A stretch of 64,000 bases of DNA from Panacagrimonas sp041603235 (GCA_041603235.1 JBFIES010000004.1:1-64000), one strand, 5' to 3'. Shown: positions 1 through 9,611, counted from the first letter of the stretch. Notes: generated by a model from the sequence alone, not told the origin. Numbers and translations: made by a program.

Positions 1-3000
1 CACTTCGCGATTCACGTTTGGCGCGGCAGGTGAGATGACCCGGACTCGGACGGTATCACCGTTGTTGATGGTGCCAGGGGCGCCGGTAAATGGGGTGCCG
101 TTGATTGAATAAGCCTCCGAGACGCCAACTGCCTCAACGCTAATCGGTGTGGGGCCGTCAATACCCGTAATGGTCAGAACATTGGACGTCACGGTGGCGG
201 CGGTTGCTCGATCCGTACGGTCCGCAAAATCGAATGCGTCTGGCGTGGTGTCGGTCGCAACCGGAACGATCACGCCGGTCTGGGTATCCACGGTAAATTC
301 CTGGGTCAACGGAATACTGTTGCTCGCATCAAGCCCTTGCGCGGGGTCGGTCTGATGCGTAAGCCTGAAACCGTTCGGAAACCAACTTGCCGCTTCTGGG
401 ACCAGATCCACGGAGACAAACAGCGTCTGGTCACTTCCAAAGCTGTGAATCTGAGCCGGAATCGCAATTTCGACCGGGTTGGCAGAGACAGATTCAAGAC
501 GCTGGATCAGCGTATCTGAATCCGCATCAAAGGCGGTGTCGCCATCGTCCGAATAAACATTAATGCCTGCGAAAAGACTATTGGCCTGCCCGGCGCTCAG
601 GCTGTTGCCAATGTGGTCTTCCAGGCGTAGCCACAGCACGCTCTGGCTAACATCTGAGTCACCCGCACGGCCGCGATGTGTAAGGTCAATGCGTAGTGCG
701 GGAACGTCGATGTCAGCGGGCGCCGCAGTTGCGGGTGCAAGATCGAATCCGGCTTGCCCGAACTGCCCGCCTTGATTCCGATACCAGGCGATCTTGTTGT
801 CATTGAAAGAGGCAGACAAAACGTCCAGGTCACCATCGCCATCAAGATCGCCCACTGTGGCGGACGAGGCACTGTCCGCGCTAGTAGTGATGATCTGCTG
901 TGCGCCGAAGCTGCCGCTACCGTCGTTCTGATACCAAGCGATCTTGCTGTCCCCGCTGGAGGCAGATATCACGTCCACATCGCCATCGTTGTCCATGTCC
1001 GCAGGGAAAACCCATCGGGCACCGCTGGCTAGCGTAGAGATCAGTTGCTCTGAGCCAAAATTTCCGCTGCCATCATTGGCAAACCAGGCGACGGTGTTAT
1101 CAAGGATGGAGGCAGCCAGGACATCCTGGTCGCCGTCTGCGTCCAGGTCGGCGGTATACGCAAACTGGGCGCCATCGGCGGAACTGGAAATGATCTGGTC
1201 AGCACCGAAGTTGCCGCTGCCATCGTTGGCGTACCAGGTGATTCTGTCATTGCCGAAAGAGGCAGACACCACATCAACGTCGCCGTCACCGTCCAGGTCT
1301 GCTGCATCTCCGTGTCGAACGATGTCTGCCCAAGCGTTTATTACGCTGCCCCCGCCGAAGTTGCCAGCGCCGTCATTCGCGTACCAGCGCAGAGTATCGT
1401 TATTGCTGGAGGCAGAAAGCACATCGAGATCGCCGTCGCCGTCCAGGTCAGCGGTGGAGACCCAGTACGCTCCAGGCAGTATCCTGATAAGCCTCTGGGC
1501 GCCGAATGCGCCGCTGCCATTATTGGTGTACCAGGCAATCTTGTTATCCAGGTACGAGGCAGAAAACACGTCCAGATCGCCGTCGCCGTCGATATCCGCC
1601 GCATGGGCAAACCTGGCACCGTCGGCCAAGGTGCTGATGATCTGGCGCGGCCCAAAATTTCCGCTACCGTCATTGGCGTGCCAGGCAATAGTGTCGTCAC
1701 CCGAAGACGCCGTCACTACGTCCAGATCACCATCGCCATCAATGTCTGCCGGGAAAGCGGATTCAGCATTAGTGGCAGCGGTGGTAATGGTATTGATGTC
1801 GGGGAATACCGCACTGCGGTGAATGCTTCGGTTCTCGTAGAGCGTGACAGCATCATCGACGAACAAGGCCGAAATGATGTCCAGATCGCCGTCGCCGTCT
1901 ATGTCCGCGGCCCGCGCAGAGTAGGCACCATCTGCATTCTGGCCGATGGTGCGGATTGAGAAACTCTGAGCGCCATCATTGTCATACCAGGAGACCTTGT
2001 CGTCGAGGCGCGAGGCTGCCACCACATCCACATCGCCATCGCCATCCACATCCGCAGCGAATACCGACCGTGCGCCAAGCGCACTGGTGCCGATGGTGCG
2101 AATCGTGAATTTCTCTGCGCCGTCATTCTCGTACCAAGCAATCTTGTTGTCTGATTGCGAGGCGGATAGCACGTCAACATCACCGTCACGATCAACATCA
2201 ATGGCATGCACTGAGCTTGCCCCATCGGCCGCGGTGCTGATGCTGCTTTCGGTAAAGCCCTGACTGCCGTCATTTTTGTACCAGGCAATCGTGTCGTCAT
2301 CGCGCGAGGCGGACAGTACGTCGAGGTCACCATCACCATCGACATCGATTGCATACACCGAGATGGCGTAGTCCGCTGAAGTGCTGATGGTATGCAGGGT
2401 GAAGCTCTGGTTGCCGTCGTTTTCGTACCAGGCAATCTTGTCGTCAGCGCTCGAAGCCGACAGAACGTCGACGTCGCCGTCACCGTCTAAATCAATCGCG
2501 TACACAGAAGTCGCGCCATCGGCGGCGGCACTGATCGTGTGTTCGACAAAGTTCTGGCTGCCATCGTTCTCGTGCCAGGCAATCTTGTTGTCGTGAATCG
2601 AGGCTGACAGCACGTCTGTATCGCCATCGCCGTCCACATCAAGCGCGAAAACCGAAATGGCGCCGGAAGCGGAGGTGCTGATGATCCGCTGAGGGAAATT
2701 ATGGCTGCCATCGTTCTCATACCATGCAAGTTTGCTGTCAGCGAAAGAGGCCGAAAGCAGGTCAAGATCGCCATCACCGTCCACATCTGCGGCAAAAGAA
2801 TCTGTGGCACCGTTTGCAGTAGTGCTGACATTCGTTTCATTGAACGGCACCGGACCGGCATGAGCGCCAAACGAGACGGTGAGTGCTCCCATGAGCGCGG
2901 CGGGCGCGGGCGATTGGCGAATCGACCGGATCAGTCCACGCGCAGCTTCGGTGAGAGGATTGCGCAAGAAAGTATTCTCAGCCAGCAGAACCCGATGCTT

Positions 3001-3018
3001 TCTCTTCCCTGATTTCAT
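1..3018 (-). CDS. Large secreted FG-GAP/VCBS-repeat protein (partial, C-terminus beyond window)
   Basis: The frame is open from an ATG at 3018 to the window edge without a stop, giving the first 1006 residues. A basic N-terminus and a hydrophobic stretch ending AHA near residue 55 look like a long signal peptide. About 14 repeats of roughly 50 residues follow (about 2860 down to 780), each carrying a DVDGDGDxDVLSAS-type calcium loop and a W-Y-E-N-DG strand; this is the FG-GAP/VCBS beta-propeller repeat of surface and extracellular proteins. Below about position 560 the repeats give way to other beta-rich sequence with motifs such as NGDTVRVRV, a domain common in large Gram-negative secreted proteins. 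The role is probably adhesion or another surface function, but the ligand is unknown. The gene stands alone and is monocistronic at this end. Confidence 0.88.
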   Translation of the reverse strand, partial: MKSGKRKHRVLLAENTFLRNPLTEAARGLIRSIRQSPAPAALMGALTVSFGAHAGPVPFNETNVSTTANGATDSFAADVDGDGDLDLLSASFADSKLAWYENDGSHNFPQRIISTSASGAISVFALDVDGDGDTDVLSASIHDNKIAWHENDGSQNFVEHTISAAADGATSVYAIDLDGDGDVDVLSASSADDKIAWYENDGNQSFTLHTISTSADYAISVYAIDVDGDGDLDVLSASRDDDTIAWYKNDGSQGFTESSISTAADGASSVHAIDVDRDGDVDVLSASQSDNKIAWYENDGAEKFTIRTIGTSALGARSVFAADVDGDGDVDVVAASRLDDKVSWYDNDGAQSFSIRTIGQNADGAYSARAADIDGDGDLDIISALFVDDAVTLYENRSIHRSAVFPDINTITTAATNAESAFPADIDGDGDLDVVTASSGDDTIAWHANDGSGNFGPRQIISTLADGARFAHAADIDGDGDLDVFSASYLDNKIAWYTNNGSGAFGAQRLIRILPGAYWVSTADLDGDGDLDVLSASSNNDTLRWYANDGAGNFGGGSVINAWADIVRHGDAADLDGDGDVDVVSASFGNDRITWYANDGSGNFGADQIISSSADGAQFAYTADLDADGDQDVLAASILDNTVAWFANDGSGNFGSEQLISTLASGARWVFPADMDNDGDVDVISASSGDSKIAWYQNDGSGSFGAQQIITTSADSASSATVGDLDGDGDLDVLSASFNDNKIAWYRNQGGQFGQAGFDLAPATAAPADIDVPALRIDLTHRGRAGDSDVSQSVLWLRLEDHIGNSLSAGQANSLFAGINVYSDDGDTAFDADSDTLIQRLESVSANPVEIAIPAQIHSFGSDQTLFVSVDLVPEAASWFPNGFRLTHQTDPAQGLDASNSIPLTQEFTVDTQTGVIVPVATDTTPDAFDFADRTDRATAATVTSNVLTITGIDGPTPISVEAVGVSEAYSINGTPFTGAPGTINNGDTVRVRVISPAAPNVNREV

Positions 3019-3756
3019 GGCTTTTTTTCTTGCTCTGATGAACGGCCAGTGAAGCATAGTTCGGCTAATAACTGAATTCGGTCGAACGCGGGTATCGATC
3101 TTGTTGTGTGATTGAGCCCCTGCATCCGGGCGGGCTGAGCGCCTGAAGCAGGATCAGGGGGAGCCCCAGTGTCGTTTCGCGACTTCAGGGCACGGTATTT
3201 CCAATGCAGACATCTATTTCGGCATAAGGGGAATTTGGGCATGAATGATTCTCATGCGAAGACATTGAAAGCCCTTGATGCAGAACAAGCAGAATATTGA
3301 AGCGGCTGGGAAGCGACACACCGGAGAACCTGTTGAGCGGGAACTGCTCAAGGACGCGTAGCGGTCGCGCCAACTCGTCGCCAGCGGGTACGAATGATGG
3401 AGGTCCACACGAGAAGCAGATGACATGCGCTGTGGATGAGCGCTGTGGATGAGCGCTGTGAGAGCCTACGGTTCGCTGCAGGCACTGCAACGGAATCTGG
3501 ACGCTGTCAGTGTTCGAGGTGAAAAGCCGGATGCGACCGGCTCGGTATATGGAACTGATTTTTTGGGTGTTGGATATAGGCCCGGTGAATCGCCGGAGCA
3601 TCGTCACAGGCCTCAGCGTTCCTGAGTGCGGGAGTGCACTCAAAAACGCCCAGAGCCATGAGTTTGCCGGCCTGACACTACTTGCCAATCAAGACATTGA
3701 TGGGCGTGAACTTCAAATACACGCGTCGCTCAAGGCCGTATCGAAGTGTTTCCGCT
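3019..3756. other. Gene-free stretch with no recognisable gene
   Basis: These ~740 bases separate the repeat protein (read leftwards) from the end of the acyl-CoA operon (also read leftwards). Open frames on both strands give low-complexity, cysteine/serine-rich or otherwise unrecognisable translations and no convincing ribosome binding site. The promoter of the repeat protein should lie just above 3018. A short tandem repeat lies at 3427-3459. Nothing else is identified. Confidence 0.5.
3427..3459. repeat. Short 13-bp tandem repeat
   Basis: The unit GCGCTGTGGATGA occurs twice back to back (3427-3439, 3440-3452), followed by a partial third copy GCGCTGTGA. It lies in non-coding sequence. No function is apparent. 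Confidence 0.75.
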
Positions 3757-5295
3757 TCAGTTGCGCTCTGCTTCTGGTGTGAGCAGAGACAGGCCCAGTT
3801 TCACGCGACGTACCAGCCAGGGGCTGGGGCGATAGCGGGGGTCGCCGGTCATGCCGCGCATGTTGTTGAGAATTTTCAGCACATTCACACCGCCAATCTT
3901 GTCGCCCCAGGACAGCGGGCCGTGCGGATATCCGAGCCCCAGTTTCACCGCATCTTCGATGTCTTCGACTGAGGCGATACGGCGCTGCGCGATGTTGGCC
4001 GCAATGTTCACAATGGTGGCGAGCACTCTTTGCACCACAAAACCGGGGCTGTCGTTTATGAGGCTGATCGCAACACCGTCGGAGGCCAGCAGTGCATGCG
4101 CGGCGTCGCGAACTTGTCGGTCCGTGACGGCGGTGAGCATCAGGCAGCGATGCAGAACAAACGGACACAGCGGATCGAGTGCGACGGTCCGGGTGGCATC
4201 CAACCCGTATGCGAGGCTGGCGTTGGTTGCGTCCTGGCCCCAGGGCTGGACGATGCAGATATCCGCCTCCTGTGCCTGATCAACCACCTCCACACCAGCG
4301 TCCTGCGCCAGGCCACAAACTTCTTTGAACTGTGCGGACTTGGGTTCAATCCAGAGCTTCAAGCCGTCCGGCAAAGTCGGTACGGTGGCTTGGGTCTGCG
4401 TAAGCACGGCCTTGCCCTGGTCATCGTATCGGTACCAGCCTTCCGAGGTTTTTCTGCCGTACAGGCCGGCAGCCATTCGCGGCGGAACCAAGGCTGAAGG
4501 GCGAAAGCGCGGCTCTTGGTGAAACTGCTCGTAGATGGACGACATGGCCTTGCCGGATACATCCAGTCCGGTCAGATCCATCAACTCGAAGGGGCCCATT
4601 CGAAATCCGGCCGCCTCGCGCATGATGACGTCTACTTGCTCATGACTGGCAACATGCTCTTCGAGTACCCGTAGCGCCTCCGTGGAATAGCCGCGACCCG
4701 CGTGGTTGACCAGGAACCCGGGCTGGTCCTCAGCGATGACCGCGCGATGTCCAGTGCCTGCAACCAGAGCGCGCAAGGTGTCTACAGTAGCGGTAGAGGT
4801 GCGCACAGCCGCGATGACTTCCACCACTTTCATCAGCGGAACCGGGTTAAAAAAATGCAGGCCGGCAATGCGTTCGGGATGCGCGGCATGTGCTGCAATT
4901 TCTGCAACAACCAGCGAGGAGGTATTGCTGGCCAGAATCGCCTTGTCGGAAACGATGTCTTCCAGAGATGCGAACAAGTCTTGCTTGGCTTCGACGTCTT
5001 CGATGATGGCTTCAATGACCAGATCGCAATCGGCTAGGTCGTCCAGCGAGAAGCAAGGCGAGATATTGGCCACGAGCGCATCGGCTTGCTCCTGCGTGTA
5101 ACGGCCTTTGGCGACACCTCTTTGGATCAAAGCTGTGACATTGGAAATGGCGCGCGGCACGGCGCCATCAAAGGCGTCGAACACCGACAGTCGGTGGCCT
5201 GCCTGGGCAAACAGCTGGACGATGCCTTGCCCCATGGTTCCGGCACCAACGACGCCGATATGAATTCTTGCTTCATGCTTTGAATCGCTTGTCAT
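3757..5295 (-). CDS. paaH: 3-hydroxyacyl-CoA dehydrogenase, PaaH/PaaC-like
   Basis: The protein is about 512 residues, the usual length for the PaaH type with two dehydrogenase C-terminal domains. It oxidises 3-hydroxyacyl-CoA (3-hydroxyadipyl-CoA in phenylacetate breakdown) with NAD+. An N-terminal Rossmann motif GAGTMGQG is followed by the catalytic His region GLHFFNPVPLMKVVEV and SNTSSL. A PGFLVN helix and a second PGFVVQR/GLGYPHGPLSWGD unit near the C-terminus mark the two helical domains. I prefer ATG 5295 (AAAGAG six bases upstream). A GTG at 5310 that overlaps the stop of the upstream hydratase is the alternative. It is the last gene of the operon. Family assignment is firm; the exact substrate is inferred. 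Confidence 0.88.
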   Translation of the reverse strand: MTSDSKHEARIHIGVVGAGTMGQGIVQLFAQAGHRLSVFDAFDGAVPRAISNVTALIQRGVAKGRYTQEQADALVANISPCFSLDDLADCDLVIEAIIEDVEAKQDLFASLEDIVSDKAILASNTSSLVVAEIAAHAAHPERIAGLHFFNPVPLMKVVEVIAAVRTSTATVDTLRALVAGTGHRAVIAEDQPGFLVNHAGRGYSTEALRVLEEHVASHEQVDVIMREAAGFRMGPFELMDLTGLDVSGKAMSSIYEQFHQEPRFRPSALVPPRMAAGLYGRKTSEGWYRYDDQGKAVLTQTQATVPTLPDGLKLWIEPKSAQFKEVCGLAQDAGVEVVDQAQEADICIVQPWGQDATNASLAYGLDATRTVALDPLCPFVLHRCLMLTAVTDRQVRDAAHALLASDGVAISLINDSPGFVVQRVLATIVNIAANIAQRRIASVEDIEDAVKLGLGYPHGPLSWGDKIGGVNVLKILNNMRGMTGDPRYRPSPWLVRRVKLGLSLLTPEAERN

Positions 5296-5306
5296 GCTCA
5301 ACTCTT

Positions 5307-6074
5307 TCACTGTCCTGTGTATTTGGGGCTGCGCTTTTCAAGAAACGCACGCATGCCTTCGGTCTTGTCCTGGGTATCAAACAGCAGCAGAAACTCGCGA
5401 TTCTCCAGTGACAGGGCTGCGTCAAGCGGCAGATCAGCGCCCTGTGCGAGTGATCGCTTGATGGCCACCAGTGCCTTGGGCGGCATGCTTGCCGCGGTGT
5501 TTGCCAAAGCCATGGCGCGCTCCAGTGGTGTGCCATCCGTCACCAGGTCCGCAACCAGGCCGAGTTGATAGGCGCGCTCGCCGCTGATGAATTCGCCGGT
5601 CATGAGCATCATGCTGGCGACCTGTTTGCCCACGGTTCGGACCAGGCGTTGCGTGCCGCCTGCGCCCGGCATGATGCCGACTCTGGCTTCGGTCTGACCG
5701 AAGCGCGCGCTGGCATCGCAGACAATGAAGTCGCACATCATCGCCATCTCGCAGCCTGCGCCCAGTGCGAAGCCGCTGACGGCAGCAATCAGGGGCTTTT
5801 GCGTCTTGATCAAGGGCGCCCAGTACTGTCCGAGATCAATATCCGCAACGTCCTGAGCGCCCTTGTCGACCAGCAGGTTGAGGTCTGCGCCCGCGGCAAA
5901 AACCTTTTCGCCACCGGTGATGATGATGACCCGCACCGAGGCATCGGCATCGAGTTCCTTCACCGCATCGGCGATGGCCGCACGCATGGTCAGATCAAGT
6001 GCATTGCGTTTTTCCTGGCGGTTGAGCCTGACGATGCCCACGGCATCGAGACGTTCTATCAGGACAGGGTTCAT
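5307..6074 (-). CDS. paaF: Enoyl-CoA hydratase, PaaF-like
   Basis: A 255-residue crotonase-fold enzyme that hydrates 2-enoyl-CoA; in the phenylacetate pathway the substrate is 2,3-dehydroadipyl-CoA. Both crotonase catalytic glutamates are present: GCE in GAGCEMAMMCD and, exactly 20 residues later, QTE before GIMPGAGGTQRL. The oxyanion-hole motif FAAGADL is clear. The C-terminus (GMRAFLEKRSP) is the usual hydratase ending. The start ATG 6074 overlaps the preceding gene's stop by four bases (ATGA), indicating translational coupling, and the stop sits next to the dehydrogenase start. The PaaF label is by similarity and operon context; a general short-chain hydratase is possible. Confidence 0.85.
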   Translation of the reverse strand: MNPVLIERLDAVGIVRLNRQEKRNALDLTMRAAIADAVKELDADASVRVIIITGGEKVFAAGADLNLLVDKGAQDVADIDLGQYWAPLIKTQKPLIAAVSGFALGAGCEMAMMCDFIVCDASARFGQTEARVGIMPGAGGTQRLVRTVGKQVASMMLMTGEFISGERAYQLGLVADLVTDGTPLERAMALANTAASMPPKALVAIKRSLAQGADLPLDAALSLENREFLLLFDTQDKTEGMRAFLEKRSPKYTGQ

Positions 6075-6862
6075 GTGGGTTCTCCATTTCGTCGCCGGAA
6101 CTGCGGTTCGCGCTTGTCGATAAAGGCTGCGTAGCCTTCCTTGAAATCCTGTCCCGTCATCATTTCGGACTGGTCTTCGGCTTCGCGTACCAGGGCTTCA
6201 TCCAGACTGGTGGCAGGGGTGAGTAGGCGCTGCTTGGTTCGCGCAAACGAAGCCGGTGACAGTGAAGCAAGAAAGCGGGCGCGTTCAACTGACGTTTTCA
6301 TGACGTCTTCTTGGCCCGCGTGCTCATCGGCCAATCCGATCGCGATAGCTTCATCGCCCGTCACCGGCTTGCCGCTGGTGAACAGGCGTCTGGCGGTGGC
6401 GCTTCCAACGCGCAGTGGCAGGCTGTACAGAAGACCCCAGTCCGGTACCAGCCCAATTTTCATAAACGGAAAAAGGATGCGTGTCTGTGGGCCCACCACG
6501 ATGTGATCACCGAGCATGGCCAGACCGACTGCGGCGCCAGCACAGAACCCTTCGGCTGCCGAAACGACGGGAAAGGGGGAGTGCGCGACCAGGCGACAAA
6601 GCTTGCCGCCATGTTGCATGCGTTCGCGTGCTGCCTGACGGGTGATGCCGACCATGCTGGGCAGGTCGCCTCCGGCAGAGAAGGTACCTCCAACGCCACC
6701 CAGAATCAGCGCGCGGCATTGCGCATCAAGTTGCGCGGCCTCCAGGGCCTCAACCAGTGCCTCCCGGGTCGCGGCATCGACGGCGTTGCGTTTTGCCGGG
6801 CGATTGATGAGGACGCGAAGTACGCCTTCGGCCGGGCGATCGATCTGAAGCGGTTTGTCCAT
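6071..6862 (-). CDS. Crotonase-fold enoyl-CoA hydratase/isomerase family protein
   Basis: The protein is 263 residues with a typical crotonase N-terminus (NRPAKRNAVD) and oxyanion motif FSAGGDL. Unlike its downstream neighbour, both catalytic glutamate positions of hydratases are changed: the GCE site reads AVGLAM and the later glutamate falls at FPFMK. An aspartate in GLVPDWG is where PaaG-type isomerases keep their catalytic Asp. An isomerase role (double-bond shift, or PaaG-like ring-opening step) is therefore more likely than hydration. It is the second gene of the four-gene operon, two bases after the thiolase stop, and overlaps the next gene by four bases. Confidence 0.8.
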   Translation of the reverse strand: MDKPLQIDRPAEGVLRVLINRPAKRNAVDAATREALVEALEAAQLDAQCRALILGGVGGTFSAGGDLPSMVGITRQAARERMQHGGKLCRLVAHSPFPVVSAAEGFCAGAAVGLAMLGDHIVVGPQTRILFPFMKIGLVPDWGLLYSLPLRVGSATARRLFTSGKPVTGDEAIAIGLADEHAGQEDVMKTSVERARFLASLSPASFARTKQRLLTPATSLDEALVREAEDQSEMMTGQDFKEGYAAFIDKREPQFRRRNGEPT

Positions 6863-6864
6863 GT

Positions 6865-8079
6865 TCAGGACGATACGCTTTCAAATACCGCACTAATGCC
6901 CTGGCCACCGCCGATACACATGGTTTCCAGTCCGTAACGGGCGTTTCGCCGGCTCATTTCATGCAGAAGCGTGGAGAGAATCCGGCCGCCTGTTGCACCC
7001 ACGGGATGCCCCAGAGAAATGCCTGATCCATTGACGTTGGTCCGTTCAAAATCGTTTTGCACAAACTTCCATTCACGGGTGCATGCCAGCACCTGTGCAG
7101 CAAAGGCTTCGTTGAGCTCGATCAGGTCAATCTGAGAAAGTGACAGGCCGGCCTTGTCCAGCGCCTTGGCCGTGCTTGGCACCGGACCAATTCCCATATG
7201 GCTTGGCGCTACACCGGCAACACCCCAGGACACTAGCCGCGCCAGGGGTTGCAGGTTCAGTTCGCGAGCGGTCTCAAGTGTGGTGACGATGCACGCTGAT
7301 GCGCCGTCGTTCTGACCACTGGCATTGCCCGCGGTGACGGTTGCCTCGGAGTCCTGACGCATCATCATGGGGTTGAGTTTGGACAGGCTCTCTACCGTCG
7401 TGCCGGGGCGGGGGTGTTCATCCACGCTTACGGTGCGGGTTTCCTTACGGCTCTGGACTTCAACAGGAACAATGGCGGCATCGAACAGGCCATTTTCCTG
7501 CGCCGCGACTGCGCGCTGGTGAGACTGCACCGCAAGTTCATCCTGCTCCAGGCGGCTGATCTTGTAGTCCTTGCGCAGATTTTCGGCGGTCTCGATCATC
7601 CCACCCGCTACGGGAAAGTTGATGCCGCCCGCCGTTACTCGGCCGCGCGCAAGGGCGTCATCAAAGCCTAAGGCCGGTCCTTTTGCGCCCCAGCGATGCG
7701 CGGTGGAATAGAAGGGTGCATTGCTCATGGACTCTGCGCCGCCCGCGATGACCAGATTGGATGCGCCGGTCTGCACCTGCATCGCAGCATAGATCACTGA
7801 CTGCAGGCCGGATCCACAGCGACGATCGAGTTGCAGACCGCCCGCACTGATGGGCAGACCCGCATCCAGCGCTGCAACACGACCCAGGGCCGGGGCGTCC
7901 ATGGTCGGGTAGCACTGGGCGAAGACGACATCCTCCACAAGGTCCGGTGGCAATTGAGTGCGCTCAAGCAGGCCGCGGATGACTGAGGCGGCTAGGTACT
8001 GGGCGGATACATCCTTGAAGACTCCACCAAATCGGCCCACCGGGGTTCGCATGGGCGCACAAATAACAGCATCTTTCAT
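6865..8079 (-). CDS. Acetyl-CoA C-acyltransferase (thiolase II family)
   Basis: A 404-residue degradative thiolase that cleaves 3-oxoacyl-CoA with CoA to acetyl-CoA and a shortened acyl-CoA. The nucleophilic Cys is in LDRRCGSGLQ near residue 90; the two catalytic C-terminal motifs are GHPVGATGGR (His) and MCIGGGQG (Cys). NEAFAAQ and GGAESMSNAPF are also family signatures. It is the first gene of the operon and reads into the two crotonases and the dehydrogenase, so all four steps of one beta-oxidation turn are encoded together. In a phenylacetate-type pathway it would act on 3-oxoadipyl-CoA (PaaJ role), but the sequence does not settle the chain length, so no symbol is given. Confidence 0.87.
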   Translation of the reverse strand: MKDAVICAPMRTPVGRFGGVFKDVSAQYLAASVIRGLLERTQLPPDLVEDVVFAQCYPTMDAPALGRVAALDAGLPISAGGLQLDRRCGSGLQSVIYAAMQVQTGASNLVIAGGAESMSNAPFYSTAHRWGAKGPALGFDDALARGRVTAGGINFPVAGGMIETAENLRKDYKISRLEQDELAVQSHQRAVAAQENGLFDAAIVPVEVQSRKETRTVSVDEHPRPGTTVESLSKLNPMMMRQDSEATVTAGNASGQNDGASACIVTTLETARELNLQPLARLVSWGVAGVAPSHMGIGPVPSTAKALDKAGLSLSQIDLIELNEAFAAQVLACTREWKFVQNDFERTNVNGSGISLGHPVGATGGRILSTLLHEMSRRNARYGLETMCIGGGQGISAVFESVSS

Positions 8080-8457
8080 GAATATTGGTTCTCAACTGAT
8101 GAGTCGGTTTTTGTTCACATTTTAGGATGCGAACCTTTGCGTACGATCGGGAGCAGTCACGAAAGCTTCCAGCGGAACGCCGTGAAGGCCTGTTTTATGG
8201 GCTGCTTCTTCGGCGCCTGCTCCGCAGACGAGACACTGCGTACCTCGGCACGTCTTCCTTTATGACGTCATGCTGTTGCGATGACAACATGCCAAAGTGC
8301 AGGTGCCTTTAGCGGTGTGTCACACAAAACACCGCAAGGGCGAGCTATTGGCTTGCAGCTGGGAAGTAATAAATCGAGGTGGTAGTGACTGCTTCGGGCG
8401 CGATGAAAACGACCCATCATTGGGCCACTCTTAGCGGTCAGGCAGGTGCGGGAAGAT
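8080..8457. other. Intergenic region upstream of thiolase operon and downstream of tRNA
   Basis: The promoter of the minus-strand acyl-CoA operon must lie here; on that strand a TAAAAT -10-like hexamer occurs about 50 bases above the thiolase ATG, but no good -35 partner is seen. An imperfect hairpin (GCGGTGT ... ACACCGC, about 8312-8335) lies downstream of the tRNA but lacks a clear T-run. No gene is supported. Confidence 0.4.
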
Positions 8458-8534
<77 letters not shown>

Positions 8535-8547
8535 ATCTTTGGATGCT

Positions 8548-9519
8548 TCAAGCCAAGCGCTGGACGGTGAATCGAGCCAGGCTCTGCAATGAATCCCGGT
8601 ACGGCGACGCTTCCAGGCCTTGAATCGCCGTAATTGCTCGCTCCGCGTGCTGCTCGGCGAGCGCGCGAGTGTAGGGGATCGCCCCTGTGCGTTCAACGAT
8701 GGAGCGAATCTGCTCCAGCTCCGGCGTCTGACCCTCGCCGATGGCACGGCGGATCAGCAACGCATCTTCCGGTTTGCCGTGACGCATGGCGTAGATCAGC
8801 GGGAGCGTGGGCTTGCCTTCTGCCAGATCATTGCCGATGGCCTTGCCGCTGACCTCCGGGTCAGCGTCGTAATCCAGCACGTCGTCAATCAGCTGATAGC
8901 ACATGCCCAGCGCGTGACCATAGGTGGCCATGGCCTGCCGCTTGGCCTGATCAACCCCGGCTGCAATGGCGCCGATCTCGGCTGCGGCGCGAAACAGGAC
9001 TGCAGTCTTGAGCTCGATCACCCGGTTGTAGCGCGTCTCGTCGACTTCCGGATCGCCCTGGTTCATCAATTGAAGGACTTCGCCTTCGGCTACGGCATTG
9101 GTGGTGTCGGCCATGACACTCATGACATCAGGCAGGCCGGCCTCAACCATCATCTGGAAGCTGCGCGAGTAGAGAAAATCGCCTGACAGCACTGCACCGG
9201 AATTGCCCCAGACGGCATTGGCAGTCTGCTTGCCCCGACGCAGGTCGGAGTGGTCTACCACGTCGTCATGCAGCAGGGTCGCGGTATGGATGAATTCGAT
9301 AACCGCTGCCAGCAAATGCGGGGTGACCGTCTGGGTATTGCCCAGGGCGCGGGTCGACAGCAGGACAAGGGCCGGCCGTAGCCGCTTGCCGCCGGCCGTT
9401 ATAAGGTGATTGCCGATCTCATTGATCAGCACCACCTCTGAAGAGAGGCGGGCGCGGATCACGTCATCTACCCCCGACATATCGTCAGAAATAGGGGAAA
9501 GTAGGGTCTTGAGGTCCAT
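8548..9519 (-). CDS. ispB: Polyprenyl (octaprenyl) diphosphate synthase IspB
   Basis: A 323-residue trans-prenyltransferase that extends farnesyl diphosphate with IPP to make the long ubiquinone side chain. The first Asp-rich motif is in LLHDDVVDHSDLRRG and the second in QLIDDVLDYDAD, with GGKRLRP near the N-terminus, all diagnostic. It is transcribed divergently from rplU-rpmA-obg, the arrangement found in many gammaproteobacteria, and ends 13 bases before the tRNA-Pro gene. The start ATG at 9519 fits the family. Chain length (C40 versus C45) is not predictable here. Confidence 0.95.
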   Translation of the reverse strand: MDLKTLLSPISDDMSGVDDVIRARLSSEVVLINEIGNHLITAGGKRLRPALVLLSTRALGNTQTVTPHLLAAVIEFIHTATLLHDDVVDHSDLRRGKQTANAVWGNSGAVLSGDFLYSRSFQMMVEAGLPDVMSVMADTTNAVAEGEVLQLMNQGDPEVDETRYNRVIELKTAVLFRAAAEIGAIAAGVDQAKRQAMATYGHALGMCYQLIDDVLDYDADPEVSGKAIGNDLAEGKPTLPLIYAMRHGKPEDALLIRRAIGEGQTPELEQIRSIVERTGAIPYTRALAEQHAERAITAIQGLEASPYRDSLQSLARFTVQRLA

Positions 9520-9611
9520 ATGGGGCGCAAATTTGAGCGCGCGATGCTAGGCGGCGGTCGCCTGCAGGTCAATTCGGCGAAAACTCAGACACAAGATATT
9601 GTGATTTTTCA

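Noticed and set aside
780..2860. CRISPR-like array in the ~150-base periodic sequence
   Set aside because: The periodicity is a protein repeat in frame with one long coding region; units differ along their whole length and there are no constant repeats with unique spacers.
3185..3688. 167-codon open frame on the minus strand upstream of the repeat protein
   Set aside because: Serine/cysteine-rich translation with no family likeness, no ribosome site and overlapping frames on the other strand equally open.
8312..8335. Terminator for the tRNA-Pro gene
   Set aside because: The hairpin is imperfect and has no T-run in the right direction.
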